Assembly: GCF_900104095.1 (NCBI RefSeq)
Contig: NZ_FNJO01000020.1
Span: 38,779 to 102,778 of the forward strand
Source of the DNA: Ralstonia sp. 25mfcol4.1
GTDB taxonomy: Bacteria > Pseudomonadota > Gammaproteobacteria > Burkholderiales > Burkholderiaceae
Direction of reading: 5' to 3'
DNA: 64,000 bases
Each line of letters begins with the position of its first letter. The stretch's first letter is position 1. Positions 1 through 7,749 of the stretch are shown here, piece after piece. The notes beneath the pieces are model-generated. The model made no database searches and had not been told where the DNA came from. It saw nothing but the letters and a program-made list of their open reading frames with translations. A program made the position numbers and the translations under genes.

Positions 1-210
1 CTGGCCAGCGGCAAGACGCTAGAACAGATCCTGCATGACCTGGGCCACGTGGCCGAAGGCGTGCGCTGCGCACGGGCGGTGGCCGACCTGGCCGCGCGCA
101 AGGGCGTGGAGATGCCGATCACGCGTGCGGTTTGCGCGGTGTTGTTCGACGGCTTGCCGGCGGCCGATGCCGTGGACCGCCTGCTGCAGCGCGACGCCCG
201 GGACGAGTAA
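1..210 (+). CDS. gpsA: Glycerol-3-phosphate dehydrogenase [NAD(P)+], C-terminal end only
   Basis: Only the last 69 codons are inside the window; the gene enters from the left edge in frame 1 and stops at TAA 208-210. The visible part is the helical C-terminal domain of bacterial GpsA, which reduces dihydroxyacetone phosphate to sn-glycerol-3-phosphate for phospholipid synthesis in the cytosol. The phrases LEQILHDLGHVAEGV and MPITRAVCAVLF match the conserved tail of the family, where the substrate-binding helical bundle ends. The neighbouring trmL supports the call, because gpsA and trmL are usually close in Burkholderiaceae. The N-terminal Rossmann domain cannot be examined. Confidence 0.85.
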   Translation: MASGKTLEQILHDLGHVAEGVRCARAVADLAARKGVEMPITRAVCAVLFDGLPAADAVDRLLQRDARDE

Positions 211-245
211 CGCATCGAGTGATGGAACGGCCGGCCCTCTCCCCC

Positions 246-273
246 GCCCCTCTCCCCCGCGCGGGAGAGGGGC
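246..273. repeat. GC-rich palindromic intergenic repeat, copy 1
   Basis: This is a perfect inverted repeat with 11-bp arms: GCCCCTCTCCC at 246-256 and GGGAGAGGGGC at 263-273, separated by 6 bp. A more degenerate copy with the same GGGAGAGG core follows at 349-387, and a third palindrome of the same type lies at 9567-9589. All copies are intergenic. They look like a dispersed REP-like element. The 211-405 gap holds nothing else recognisable apart from the leader of the next gene. Confidence 0.6.
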
Positions 274-348
274 GCACACAGCACGCATGGCAACGGCTGC
301 TGGCTCGCTTTCCGCCATACCGAACACATAGCAAAGGCTGCCGGTTCG

Positions 349-387
349 CTCCCCCCCGCCTGGCGGGAGAGGGGCCGGGGGAGAGGC
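349..387. repeat. Degenerate copy of the GGGAGAGG palindromic repeat
   Basis: A C-run followed by GCCTGGCGGGAGAGGGG and a second GGGGGAGAGG lies just upstream of the Bug-family gene. It repeats the core of the element at 246-273 but its arms are imperfect, so it cannot form an equally good hairpin. It is listed because it shows that the element is present in tandem within this intergenic region. Confidence 0.4.
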
Positions 388-405
388 CAGCGCATCGAGA
401 ACCGC

Positions 406-1395
406 ATGGACATATTCACTCGCCGCCGGGTACTTCAGGCCCTGACCACCTGCGCTGCCGCGCTCGCGTGGCCCGCGCTCGCCCACGCCGACACCTGGCC
501 GGCCAGGCCGATCCGCATGATCGTGCCGTTTCCGGCGGGATCGTCGCCGGATCTGATCGCCCGCATCGTCACGGAGAAACTGGCTGCCGTCCTGGGTCAG
601 GCCGTGGTGGTCGAGAACCGGCCCGGTGCGGGCGGCAATATCGGCACGGGGCTGGTGGCCAAGGCTGTGCCCGATGGCTACACGCTGCTGTTCACGATCA
701 ACGGCCCGCTGGTGACGGCGCCGTCGCTGTATCGCCATCTGAGCTATGACCCGATGAAGCAGCTGGCGCCGGTGACGCTGGTGGCCACGTCGCCCAACGT
801 GCTGGTCATCGATGCCCGGCTGCCGGTGCATAGCCTGCGTGAGTTCGTCGCCCTGGCGAAGTCGAAGCCGGGGGTGATGAACTATGGATCGGTCGGGAAC
901 GGCAGCGCGGCGCACCTGGCGATGGAGCAGCTCAAGGCCATGGCCGGCATCGACCTGCAGCACGTGCCCTATGCGGGATTTCCGCAGATCACGACGGCCA
1001 TCGTGGGCGGTCAGGTGCAGGCGGGCTTCATGGTGCCGGCGATTGCCATGCCGCTGGTGACGGCTGGCAAGCTGCGGCTGCTGGCGGTGACGTCGTCGGG
1101 GCGCACCGGCCTGCTGCCATCGGTACCGACGGTGGCGGAATCGGGCTATCCCGGCTTCGAGGCGATCTCGTGGCAGGCAATTCTGGCGCCGGCCGGGACC
1201 CCCGCGCCGATCGTGGACCGGCTCTATCGCGAACTGGTCACGATCATCGGCAGCGCCGACGTGCGTGACAAGATGCGCGCGCAGTATTTCGTGCCGGCCG
1301 GTACCGCGCCGGCATCGCTGCGGCAGACGATGGTCAGCGAGAAGGCACGCTGGGACAAGGTGATCCGCGCGGCTCACGTGCAGGCCGAGGATTGA
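406..1395 (+). CDS. Bug/TctC-family tripartite tricarboxylate transporter substrate-binding protein
   Basis: A 329-residue periplasmic solute-binding protein of the Bug (TctC) family, which bind carboxylates or related small acids for tripartite tricarboxylate transporters; many are orphan receptors. The N-terminus has a twin-arginine-like stretch (TRRRVLQAL) and a hydrophobic signal ending at AHA around residue 28. The mature protein starts with the family motif WPARPIRMIVPFPAGSSPD, followed by IARIV and VVVENRPGAGGNIG, all typical. No transporter membrane subunits (TctA/TctB) are nearby, so the ligand cannot be inferred and the protein may be an orphan binding protein. The gene stands alone between palindromic repeats and the convergent trmL. 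Confidence 0.88.
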   Translation: MDIFTRRRVLQALTTCAAALAWPALAHADTWPARPIRMIVPFPAGSSPDLIARIVTEKLAAVLGQAVVVENRPGAGGNIGTGLVAKAVPDGYTLLFTINGPLVTAPSLYRHLSYDPMKQLAPVTLVATSPNVLVIDARLPVHSLREFVALAKSKPGVMNYGSVGNGSAAHLAMEQLKAMAGIDLQHVPYAGFPQITTAIVGGQVQAGFMVPAIAMPLVTAGKLRLLAVTSSGRTGLLPSVPTVAESGYPGFEAISWQAILAPAGTPAPIVDRLYRELVTIIGSADVRDKMRAQYFVPAGTAPASLRQTMVSEKARWDKVIRAAHVQAED

Positions 1396-1422
1396 CGCGG
1401 GACATGTCCGGCGTGGGCGCGC

Positions 1423-1893
1423 TCAGGCGCCGCCCGCGAAGCCGTTCTGGCGCCAGGCTTCGAACACGACCACGGCGACTGTGTTCGACAGGTTGAGGCT
1501 GCGGTTGTTGGGTCGCATCGGCAGGCGGATGCGCTGCGCGGGCGGAAACCACTCGCGCCGCTCGGGCGCCAGGCCGCGCGTTTCCGATCCGAACACGAAC
1601 CAGTCGCCCGGCTGGAAGCTGACCTGGCCGAACGGCGTGGAGCCGTGCGTGGTCAGCGCGAACATACGGGTGGGGTCGGGCTGTTCGGCCGCCATCAGCG
1701 CGTCCCAGCTTTCGTGCACGCGCATCGTCGCGTATTCGTGATAGTCCAGCCCTGCGCGCCGCATGCGCGCGTCTTCCAGCGGAAATCCCAGCGGTTTGAC
1801 CAGATGCAGCTGCGCGCCCGTATTGGCGCACAGGCGGATCACATTGCCGGTATTCGGCGGGATTTCGGGTTCGACAAGGACGACGTTGAACAT
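1423..1893 (-). CDS. trmL: tRNA (cytidine(34)-2'-O)-methyltransferase
   Basis: A 156-residue SPOUT-family methyltransferase that 2'-O-methylates the wobble base of certain leucine tRNAs with S-adenosylmethionine. The family signatures are present in order: EIPPNTGNVIRLCANTG near residues 9-25, FGSETRGLAPE near 100-110, and the knot segment LPMRPNNRSLNLSNTVAV near the C-terminus. The length is exactly that of TrmL/YibK proteins, which are a minimal SPOUT domain working as a homodimer. The gene lies downstream of comF on the same strand (51 bp apart) and converges on the Bug-family gene, so trmL may be read with comF. Confidence 0.93.
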   Translation of the reverse strand: MFNVVLVEPEIPPNTGNVIRLCANTGAQLHLVKPLGFPLEDARMRRAGLDYHEYATMRVHESWDALMAAEQPDPTRMFALTTHGSTPFGQVSFQPGDWFVFGSETRGLAPERREWFPPAQRIRLPMRPNNRSLNLSNTVAVVVFEAWRQNGFAGGA

Positions 1894-1944
1894 GGGATGG
1901 CAGCAAAAAACCGGTGCGCAGCTTACCGCGTGCGCCCCGTCGTG

Positions 1945-2616
1945 TCACGGAGTGCGCAGGGCCACCAGCGCGGTGACGCGGGCCGCGCCCTGCCTTTTCA
2001 GCACCCGGGCGGCTTCGCGCAGCGTGGCCCCCGTGGTCATCACATCGTCGATCAGCCCCACATGCAGCCCGCGCGGTGACGTGTCGTGGCTCACGACGAA
2101 CGCCTGTCGCAAATTGGCCAGGCGCGCGGTCAGGTCCAGCGTGCGCTGGCTGATTGTGTCGCGACGTCGCGACAGCAGCGTGGCCGATGCGCGGATGCCC
2201 AGGTGGCGCGCCAGCGGCCGCGCGATTTCCCAGGCCTGGTTGTAACCGCGTTCTGCCAGGCGGGATGGTGACAGCGGAATCGGCACCAGCAGGTCGGGAA
2301 GATCGGGCGGGGCGTGACCGGTGCGCGCCAGCATGGCCAGGCGGGCGGCAATCCATCCCGCAGCGGGCAGCCGGGCGCCGAATTTAAGTTGCAGGACCAG
2401 CTGGTCGAACGGTGCGGCGTAGTCGCCGAGCGTCAGCGTGGCATCGAGCGGATCGTCGTGCGCGCACAGCCCGCAAGCGCCGTGGCTGCCCGGCGTGGCG
2501 CACCGGGGGCAGCGCGATACGGGCCGCGACAACGCATCGGCGCATGCGGCGCATACCACGTCGCGCTGCACGGCCGCGCAGACCAGACAGGCCGATGGCA
2601 ACAGCGCGCGCCACAA
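1945..2616 (-). CDS. comF: ComF-family phosphoribosyltransferase-like protein
   Basis: A ComF/GntX-type protein of about 223 residues. Its N-terminal part has a zinc-ribbon-like set of cysteines (CLVC, CAAC, CPRC, CGLC), and the C-terminal part is a type I phosphoribosyltransferase fold with the PRPP-loop-like segment VGLIDDVMTTGATL. ComF proteins take part in DNA uptake in naturally competent bacteria; the biochemical role in this organism is unknown. There is no ATG between the upstream gene and the first cysteine pair. The call uses TTG at 2616; an ATG at 2769 would give 274 residues but would overlap the start of the divergent methyltransferase gene. The C-terminal part is secure, the start is not. 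Confidence 0.8.
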   Translation of the reverse strand: MWRALLPSACLVCAAVQRDVVCAACADALSRPVSRCPRCATPGSHGACGLCAHDDPLDATLTLGDYAAPFDQLVLQLKFGARLPAAGWIAARLAMLARTGHAPPDLPDLLVPIPLSPSRLAERGYNQAWEIARPLARHLGIRASATLLSRRRDTISQRTLDLTARLANLRQAFVVSHDTSPRGLHVGLIDDVMTTGATLREAARVLKRQGAARVTALVALRTP

Positions 2617-2757
2617 CTGCGCCGCCGGCCCGGCAAAGACCCTTCGGGCACGCAGGGGCCCCGGCGCGTATACTTCCGCCGGCCCGCTCCGTGCGGTCTC
2701 CGGGGGTGCGACACTTTGCCGCACCTGCTGATTCGACTCTTGCCGCCTCGTCTGTCC

Positions 2758-3696
2758 GTGTCCCTGCATGCCTCCGACTCCCCAGATGCCTGGTTGCCGC
2801 CCGCGCGGCTGACCCGGCTTGCCTTCGATCGCCGTAGCCCGCGCTTCGGCCAGCTCGATTTCCTGCTTGGCGAGATAGGCCAGCGGATGCAGGAGCGGAT
2901 GGAAGTGGTCAAGCTGTCGCCGGGCCGCGCGCTCGATATCGGCTGCGGCCATGGCCAGGGTCTGGCGGGTTTGCGCGCGCGGTTTCCCGATGCGCAGATT
3001 GCCGGGATCGATATCTCCGGCGCGATGCTGCAGCAGGCCGCCGGGCGAGACCCACAGCGCCGGCCCGGCTGGGTGGGGCGCCTGCTGGGCAAGCGCCCAG
3101 TGTTCGACCTGGTGCAGGGCGATCTTGCCACACTGCCCTTTGGCGCGGCCAGCTTCGACCTGCTGTGGTCGAACCTGGCGCTGCACTGGCATCCCGAGCC
3201 GCACCGCGTGTTCCCGGAATGGCATCGGGTCACCGCCGACGACGGGCTCGTCATGTTCTCGTTGTTTGGCCCCGACACTTTGAAGGAACTGCGGGCCGCA
3301 TTCGCCGACGTGGACCTCGACGCGCACACGTTGCGCTTCGTCGACATGCACGACATCGGCGACATGCTCGTGCACAGCGGCTGGTCCACGCCCGTGATGG
3401 ACATGGAGACGCTGACCGTCACCTACGAATCGCCCGAAAAGCTGCTGGATGAAGTGCGCGCCTTCGGCGGCATGCGCCGTCCGGGCCCGGTGGGGCTGCG
3501 CGGCCGCAAATGGCATCGCGCCGTGATCGCCGCCCTGCATCGCATGCGCAACGCGGATGGCGTGATCCCGCTGACGTTCGAGATTGTCTACGGCCATGCA
3601 TGGAAGATCCCGGCCCGTGGCAAACAGGCAACCGACGATCAGGGCCGCGCGATCATCCCCGTCGACAAGATCGGCCGCGCCCAGACGCGCCGCTGA
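2758..3696 (+). CDS. BioC-like SAM-dependent methyltransferase
   Basis: A class I methyltransferase of about 312 residues. Motif I (LDIGCGHGQGL, near residue 60), the acidic strand-2 end (IAGIDIS) and motif LPFGAASFDLLWSNLALHW are visible. That combination and the length resemble BioC, the malonyl-ACP O-methyltransferase that starts pimelate synthesis for biotin. BioC itself is usually in a bio operon, which is not present here, so substrate assignment is tentative. The start is chosen at GTG 2758; TTG codons at 2716 and 2740 are in frame and possible, and no clear ribosome-binding site separates them. It is divergent from comF. Confidence 0.7.
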   Translation: MSLHASDSPDAWLPPARLTRLAFDRRSPRFGQLDFLLGEIGQRMQERMEVVKLSPGRALDIGCGHGQGLAGLRARFPDAQIAGIDISGAMLQQAAGRDPQRRPGWVGRLLGKRPVFDLVQGDLATLPFGAASFDLLWSNLALHWHPEPHRVFPEWHRVTADDGLVMFSLFGPDTLKELRAAFADVDLDAHTLRFVDMHDIGDMLVHSGWSTPVMDMETLTVTYESPEKLLDEVRAFGGMRRPGPVGLRGRKWHRAVIAALHRMRNADGVIPLTFEIVYGHAWKIPARGKQATDDQGRAIIPVDKIGRAQTRR

Positions 3697-3814
3697 AGCG
3701 CGCCAGCAGGACGGTTGCCCGACAATCGGGGCTTGTCGTTTGTGTTGCCTATCGGGGCTAAAAAGCTCATGCACAAATTTGTGCGGATGGCAAGCACTTC
3801 GGTCAAATCCTATG

Positions 3815-3843
3815 TTGTTCGAGTATGCGAAGCGCCATATAAT
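3815..3843 (+). promoter_or_regulatory. Putative sigma70 promoter for the cox operon
   Basis: A TTGTTC -35-like box at 3815-3820 is separated by exactly 17 bp from a perfect TATAAT at 3838-3843. Predicted transcription would start near 3850. It is the only strong promoter-like sequence in the gap after the methyltransferase, and every gene from here to coxC is on the same strand with short spacing, so it plausibly drives the oxidase operon. Prediction is from sequence only. Confidence 0.55.
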
Positions 3844-3959
3844 GGGCCGGTTTGTCGCAGTGGTCCCCTGGCACAAGAACGTTCCTGGAAGGCACTCCGC
3901 ACGTGCGCTCCTGGGGCGGATTTCGTCCCGGGCGTGCATCCGATGCAGAGTGGTTGGCG

Positions 3960-4541
3960 ATGCAAGACTTGGGTATCGCATTCCAGACGGCAGTAGGTGA
4001 CACCGGCGGAAATCCCGGCGGACGCACCCCCTTGCCGGACAATGACTGGCTGATGAAGCGGAATTGTTCGCTCTCTCCGCGCCAGGTCGGCTGGTTCTAC
4101 TTCTCCATCGCATGTTTATCCATTGCCATCGCGGCGTTTCTGACCGTGTGGCATGGGGCCTGGCTCGTGCTGCCGTTTGCTGGCCTGGAACTGACCGGGC
4201 TGGGGATTGCCCTGCTGGCGTATGCGCGCCATGCGACGGATCATGAACGCGTGAGTGTGACCGACGGCATGCTGGTCGTGGAGACAGCCAGCGCCAGTCG
4301 GGTCACGCGGGAAGTATTCAATCCACAGTGGGTGCGGATTGAACTGGGTGAATCGTTCCGGGCGCTCGTGATTCTGCGGTCGGGCAAGCGCACCGTGCGG
4401 GTGGGGTCGTATCTGGACCCGCACCGGCGGCGCAAGTTCGCGCAGGAGCTCGCGGCGGCCCTGCATGACGTCCGGACCGGACGTGGTGCGGGGCAGGGCG
4501 GGGACAGATTTGAATCTGTAAATTGGGTAGATAAACAATGA
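3960..4541 (+). CDS. DUF2244 membrane protein, first gene of the cox operon
   Basis: A small inner-membrane protein of 193 residues in the DUF2244 family, which is typically encoded directly upstream of coxB in beta- and alphaproteobacteria. The recognisable domain begins at MKRNCSLSPRQ. It has two hydrophobic segments (IACLSIAIAAFLTVW and LVLPFAGLELTGLGIALL), then a soluble tail of beta strands. The reading frame remains open upstream to a TTG at 3852 and a GTG at 3903, but the promoter at 3815-3843 puts the RNA start close to 3850, so ATG 3960 is preferred. Its stop overlaps the coxB start by 4 bp (ATGA). The function is unknown, though linkage suggests oxidase assembly. Confidence 0.75.
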   Translation: MQDLGIAFQTAVGDTGGNPGGRTPLPDNDWLMKRNCSLSPRQVGWFYFSIACLSIAIAAFLTVWHGAWLVLPFAGLELTGLGIALLAYARHATDHERVSVTDGMLVVETASASRVTREVFNPQWVRIELGESFRALVILRSGKRTVRVGSYLDPHRRRKFAQELAAALHDVRTGRGAGQGGDRFESVNWVDKQ

Positions 4542-5803
4542 AAATGTGGAAGAAGGCATCCGCAGCATGTCTTGCAGGCACGTCCCTGCTTGTCAGCCAG
4601 GCGGCCTCCGCGGTCAGTGACATGCCGGGTGGCCCAGCCGTCCGACAGCTGAACCTGGCCGAACCCGTTACAAAGATCGCCGAACAGATTCACTGGCTGA
4701 ACTGGATGATGCTGATCATCTGCACGGTGATCTTCATCGCCGTGTTCGGCGTGATGTTCTATTCCATCTTCAAGCACCGGAAGAGCAAGGGCGCGAAGTC
4801 GGCCTCGTTCCACGAGAGCATCACCGTGGAAGTGGTCTGGACCATCGTGCCGTTCCTGATCGTGATCGCCATGGCGCTGCCGGCGACCAAGACCGTGGTG
4901 GCGATGAAGGACACCACGAACTCCGACATCACGATCAAGGCCACCGGCTACCAGTGGAAATGGGGGTACGACTACCTCAAGGGCCAGGGCGAGGGCATCT
5001 CGTTCGTGTCCACGCTGACCACGCCGCGCGAGCAGATCAACAACCAGCAGGAAAAGTCGAACACCTACCTGATGGAGGTGGACAACGAGCTGGTGGTGCC
5101 CGTCAACAAGAAGATCCGCATCGTCACGACCGCCAATGACGTGATCCACGCCTGGATGATCCCGGCGTTCGGCGTCAAGCAGGATGCGATCCCGGGCTTC
5201 GTGCGCGACACCTGGTTCCGCGCCGAGAAGACCGGCGTCTACCGTGGCCAGTGCGCCGAGCTGTGCGGCAAGGAACACGCGTTCATGCCGATCGTGGTGC
5301 GCGTGGTGTCCGATGGCGAATACGCCAAGTGGGTCGACGACAAGAAGAAGCTGATGGCCGCGGCCGCCGACGATCCCAACAAGACCTGGACGCTGGACGA
5401 GATCAAGGTGCGCGGCGAGAAGGTCTACGCCGCCAACTGCGCGGTCTGCCACCAGCCGACCGGCAAGGGCGCGGGCGCGTTCCCGGCGCTGGACGGCTCC
5501 AAGGTCGTCAACGGCCCGAAGGCTGGCCAGATGCACATCCTGCTGGAAGGCAAGGGCGGCATGCCGTCGTGGAAGCAGCTCTCGGATACCGAGCTGGCCG
5601 CGGTCATGACGTACACGCGTAACAGCTGGAGCAACAAGACCGGCGAAGTGATCCAGCCGGCGGACTTCTCGCAAGCCCGCGCAGGCAAGTTCCCGGAAGG
5701 CGGCGGCGCACAGGCCGCAGCCGGCGACACGGCCCCCAAGAAGGCCGCCACGCCGACCAACGACAAGCAGGCCAGCCTCGCGGGCAACCGCGTCGCAGGC
5801 TGA
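4538..5803 (+). CDS. coxB: Cytochrome c oxidase subunit II with fused cytochrome c domain
   Basis: Subunit II (421 residues) of an aa3-type cytochrome c oxidase; it accepts electrons from cytochrome c at the dinuclear CuA centre. An N-terminal signal/anchor is followed by two membrane helices (around residues 48-75 and 90-115). The CuA ligands are visible in DVIHAWMIPAFGVKQD and in the loop GQCAELCGKEHAFMP. Beyond the cupredoxin domain there is a C-terminal cytochrome c domain with the heme motif CAVCH and a later methionine ligand candidate (GGMPSW), making this the caa3-like or fused form common in betaproteobacteria. The tail is rich in Ala/Gly/Lys and probably flexible. It is translationally coupled to the DUF2244 gene and followed 42 bp later by coxA. 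Confidence 0.97.
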   Translation: MKMWKKASAACLAGTSLLVSQAASAVSDMPGGPAVRQLNLAEPVTKIAEQIHWLNWMMLIICTVIFIAVFGVMFYSIFKHRKSKGAKSASFHESITVEVVWTIVPFLIVIAMALPATKTVVAMKDTTNSDITIKATGYQWKWGYDYLKGQGEGISFVSTLTTPREQINNQQEKSNTYLMEVDNELVVPVNKKIRIVTTANDVIHAWMIPAFGVKQDAIPGFVRDTWFRAEKTGVYRGQCAELCGKEHAFMPIVVRVVSDGEYAKWVDDKKKLMAAAADDPNKTWTLDEIKVRGEKVYAANCAVCHQPTGKGAGAFPALDGSKVVNGPKAGQMHILLEGKGGMPSWKQLSDTELAAVMTYTRNSWSNKTGEVIQPADFSQARAGKFPEGGGAQAAAGDTAPKKAATPTNDKQASLAGNRVAG

Positions 5804-5845
5804 CCCGCGGCAGCCCCGCATTCAGGAATTGATGGAGTCATTGCG

Positions 5846-7477
5846 ATGAGTACCGCTACCCCGGAGACACTGGGCCATCCGCACGACCACGCGCACGATC
5901 ACGACCATGGTCACGGCCATGACGATCACGCGCACGATCATCCGCATGGCTGGCGCCGCTGGCTGTTCGCGACCAACCACAAGGACATCGGCACGCTGTA
6001 CCTGCTGTTCTCGTTCACGATGCTGCTGTCGGGCGGCGCGCTGGCACTGCTGATCCGCCTGGAGCTGTTCGAGCCGGGCCTGCAGTTCTTCCGCCCCGAA
6101 CTGTTCAACCAGTTCACCACGATGCACGGCCTGATCATGGTGTTCGGCGCGATCATGCCGGCGTTCGTGGGCTTTGCGAACTGGATGATCCCGCTGCAGA
6201 TCGGCGCCTCGGACATGGCCTTCGCGCGCATGAACAACTTCAGCTTCTGGCTGATGCCGCCGGCCGCGCTGCTGCTGGTGGGCTCGTTCTTCGCCCCGGG
6301 CGGCGCCACCGCCGCAGGCTGGACGCTCTACGCGCCGCTGTCGGTGCAGATGGGCCCCGGCATGGACATGGCCATCTTCGCCATGCACATCATGGGCGCG
6401 TCGTCGATCATGGGCTCGATCAACATCATCGTGACCATCCTCAACATGCGCGCCCCCGGCATGACGCTGATGAAGATGCCGATGTTTTGCTGGACGTGGC
6501 TGATCACCGCCTACCTGCTGATCGCCGTGATGCCGGTGCTGGCTGGCGCCATTACGATGGTGCTGACCGACCGCCACTTCGGCACGAGCTTCTTTTCGGC
6601 CGCCGGCGGCGGTGACCCCGTGATGTACCAGCACATCTTCTGGTTCTTCGGGCATCCCGAGGTCTACATCATGATCCTGCCGGCGTTCGGCATCATCTCG
6701 CACGTGGTGCCGGCCTTCGCGCGCAAGCGCCTGTTCGGCTACAGCTCGATGGTGTACGCCACGGCGTCGATCGCCATCCTGTCGTTCATCGTGTGGGCCC
6801 ACCACATGTTCACCACGGGCATGCCGGTGACGGGCCAGCTGTTCTTCATGTACGCGACGATGCTGATCGCGGTGCCCACGGCCGTGAAGATCTTCAACTG
6901 GATTGCCACGATGTGGCGCGGCTCGATGACGTTCGAGACCCCGATGCTGTTCGCGATCGGCTTCATCTTCGTGTTCACGATCGGCGGTTTCACGGGCCTG
7001 ATGCCGGCCGTCGCCCCGATCGACATCCAGCTGCAGGACACGTATTTCATCGTGGCGCACTTCCACTACGTGCTGGTGGCGGGCTCGCTGTTCGCGCTGT
7101 TCGCGGGCTTCTACTACTGGGGTCCGAAGTGGAGCGGGTTCATGTACGACGAGATGCGCGGCAAGATCCATTTCTGGGGCTCGCTGATCTTCTTCAACGT
7201 GACCTTCTTCCCGATGCACTTCCTGGGCCTGGCCGGCATGCCCCGTCGCTATGCCGACTACCCGACCCAGTTCACGGACTTCAACGCCGTGGCGTCGCTG
7301 GGCGCGCTGGGCTTCGGCCTGATGCAGGTGTACTTCTTCTTCGCCGTGGTGCTGCCGTCGTACCGTGGCGGCCAGGCCGCCGGCGACAAGCCGTGGGATG
7401 GCGCCGAAGGCCTGGAGTGGACCGTGCCGTCGCCGGCCCCGTTCCACACCTTCGAAGAGCCGCCGGTGGTGAAGTAA
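5846..7477 (+). CDS. coxA: Cytochrome c oxidase subunit I
   Basis: The catalytic subunit (543 residues) holding heme a and the heme a3-CuB oxygen-reduction centre, with about 12 membrane helices. The key residues are visible: the heme a ligand in TTMHGLIMVFG, the cross-linked His-Tyr of CuB in FWFFGHPEVYI, the paired CuB histidines in VWAHHMFTTG, and the heme ligands in VAHFHYVLVAGS. The sequence GHPEVYI places it in the A-type proton-pumping group. An unusual N-terminal extension (residues 11-34) carries 12 histidines alternating with Asp, Gly, Ala and Pro, and could bind metal or shield the N-terminus in the cytoplasm. A good ribosome-binding site (TTGATGGAG) lies upstream. Confidence 0.98.
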   Translation: MSTATPETLGHPHDHAHDHDHGHGHDDHAHDHPHGWRRWLFATNHKDIGTLYLLFSFTMLLSGGALALLIRLELFEPGLQFFRPELFNQFTTMHGLIMVFGAIMPAFVGFANWMIPLQIGASDMAFARMNNFSFWLMPPAALLLVGSFFAPGGATAAGWTLYAPLSVQMGPGMDMAIFAMHIMGASSIMGSINIIVTILNMRAPGMTLMKMPMFCWTWLITAYLLIAVMPVLAGAITMVLTDRHFGTSFFSAAGGGDPVMYQHIFWFFGHPEVYIMILPAFGIISHVVPAFARKRLFGYSSMVYATASIAILSFIVWAHHMFTTGMPVTGQLFFMYATMLIAVPTAVKIFNWIATMWRGSMTFETPMLFAIGFIFVFTIGGFTGLMPAVAPIDIQLQDTYFIVAHFHYVLVAGSLFALFAGFYYWGPKWSGFMYDEMRGKIHFWGSLIFFNVTFFPMHFLGLAGMPRRYADYPTQFTDFNAVASLGALGFGLMQVYFFFAVVLPSYRGGQAAGDKPWDGAEGLEWTVPSPAPFHTFEEPPVVK

Positions 7478-7566
7478 GCGCAGGCGCGTCGTAGTTTTAC
7501 GAAATATTGCGAAGTAGCGCGAACCGGCCGGGCGCCCACGGGTGTCCGGCCAGCGAGACCCGAATC

Positions 7567-7713
7567 ATGCAGCCCTCAGCAAAAAGCCCGTCGCAACTGG
7601 AACGCCAAGCCAGCCAGAAAGCCGCCAACCGGCGCCTGGGATGGATTCTGTTGTCAGTGGCGTTGGTTTTTTTCCTGGGATTTGTAGCCAAGATGAAGTT
7701 CCTTGGCGGCTGA
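7567..7713 (+). CDS. Small single-pass cytochrome oxidase assembly protein
   Basis: A 48-residue protein with a short polar N-terminus (MQPSAKSPSQLERQASQKAA), then one membrane helix (LGWILLSVALVFFLGFVAKM). Small single-pass proteins of this shape sit between coxA and ctaG in many betaproteobacteria and are annotated as cytochrome oxidase small assembly protein. The gene lies 89 bp after coxA and 36 bp before ctaG on the same strand. No enzymatic motif is present; a role in Cu delivery or complex stability is an inference from position. Confidence 0.75.
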   Translation: MQPSAKSPSQLERQASQKAANRRLGWILLSVALVFFLGFVAKMKFLGG

Positions 7714-7749
7714 TCCGATAAAAAACAAGGCAATAGCCGGAGACAAGGC

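Noticed and set aside
2617..4113. Long N-terminal extension of the comF reading frame on the - strand.
   Set aside because: It runs antisense through the methyltransferase gene and shows no domain; only the last part (from 2616) is ComF.
5822..7447. A 541-codon open frame on the - strand opposite coxA, rich in His, Arg and Gln.
   Set aside because: It is the antisense of a clear coxA gene, its composition is the usual result of reading GC-rich codons in reverse, and it has no ribosome-binding site or known domain.
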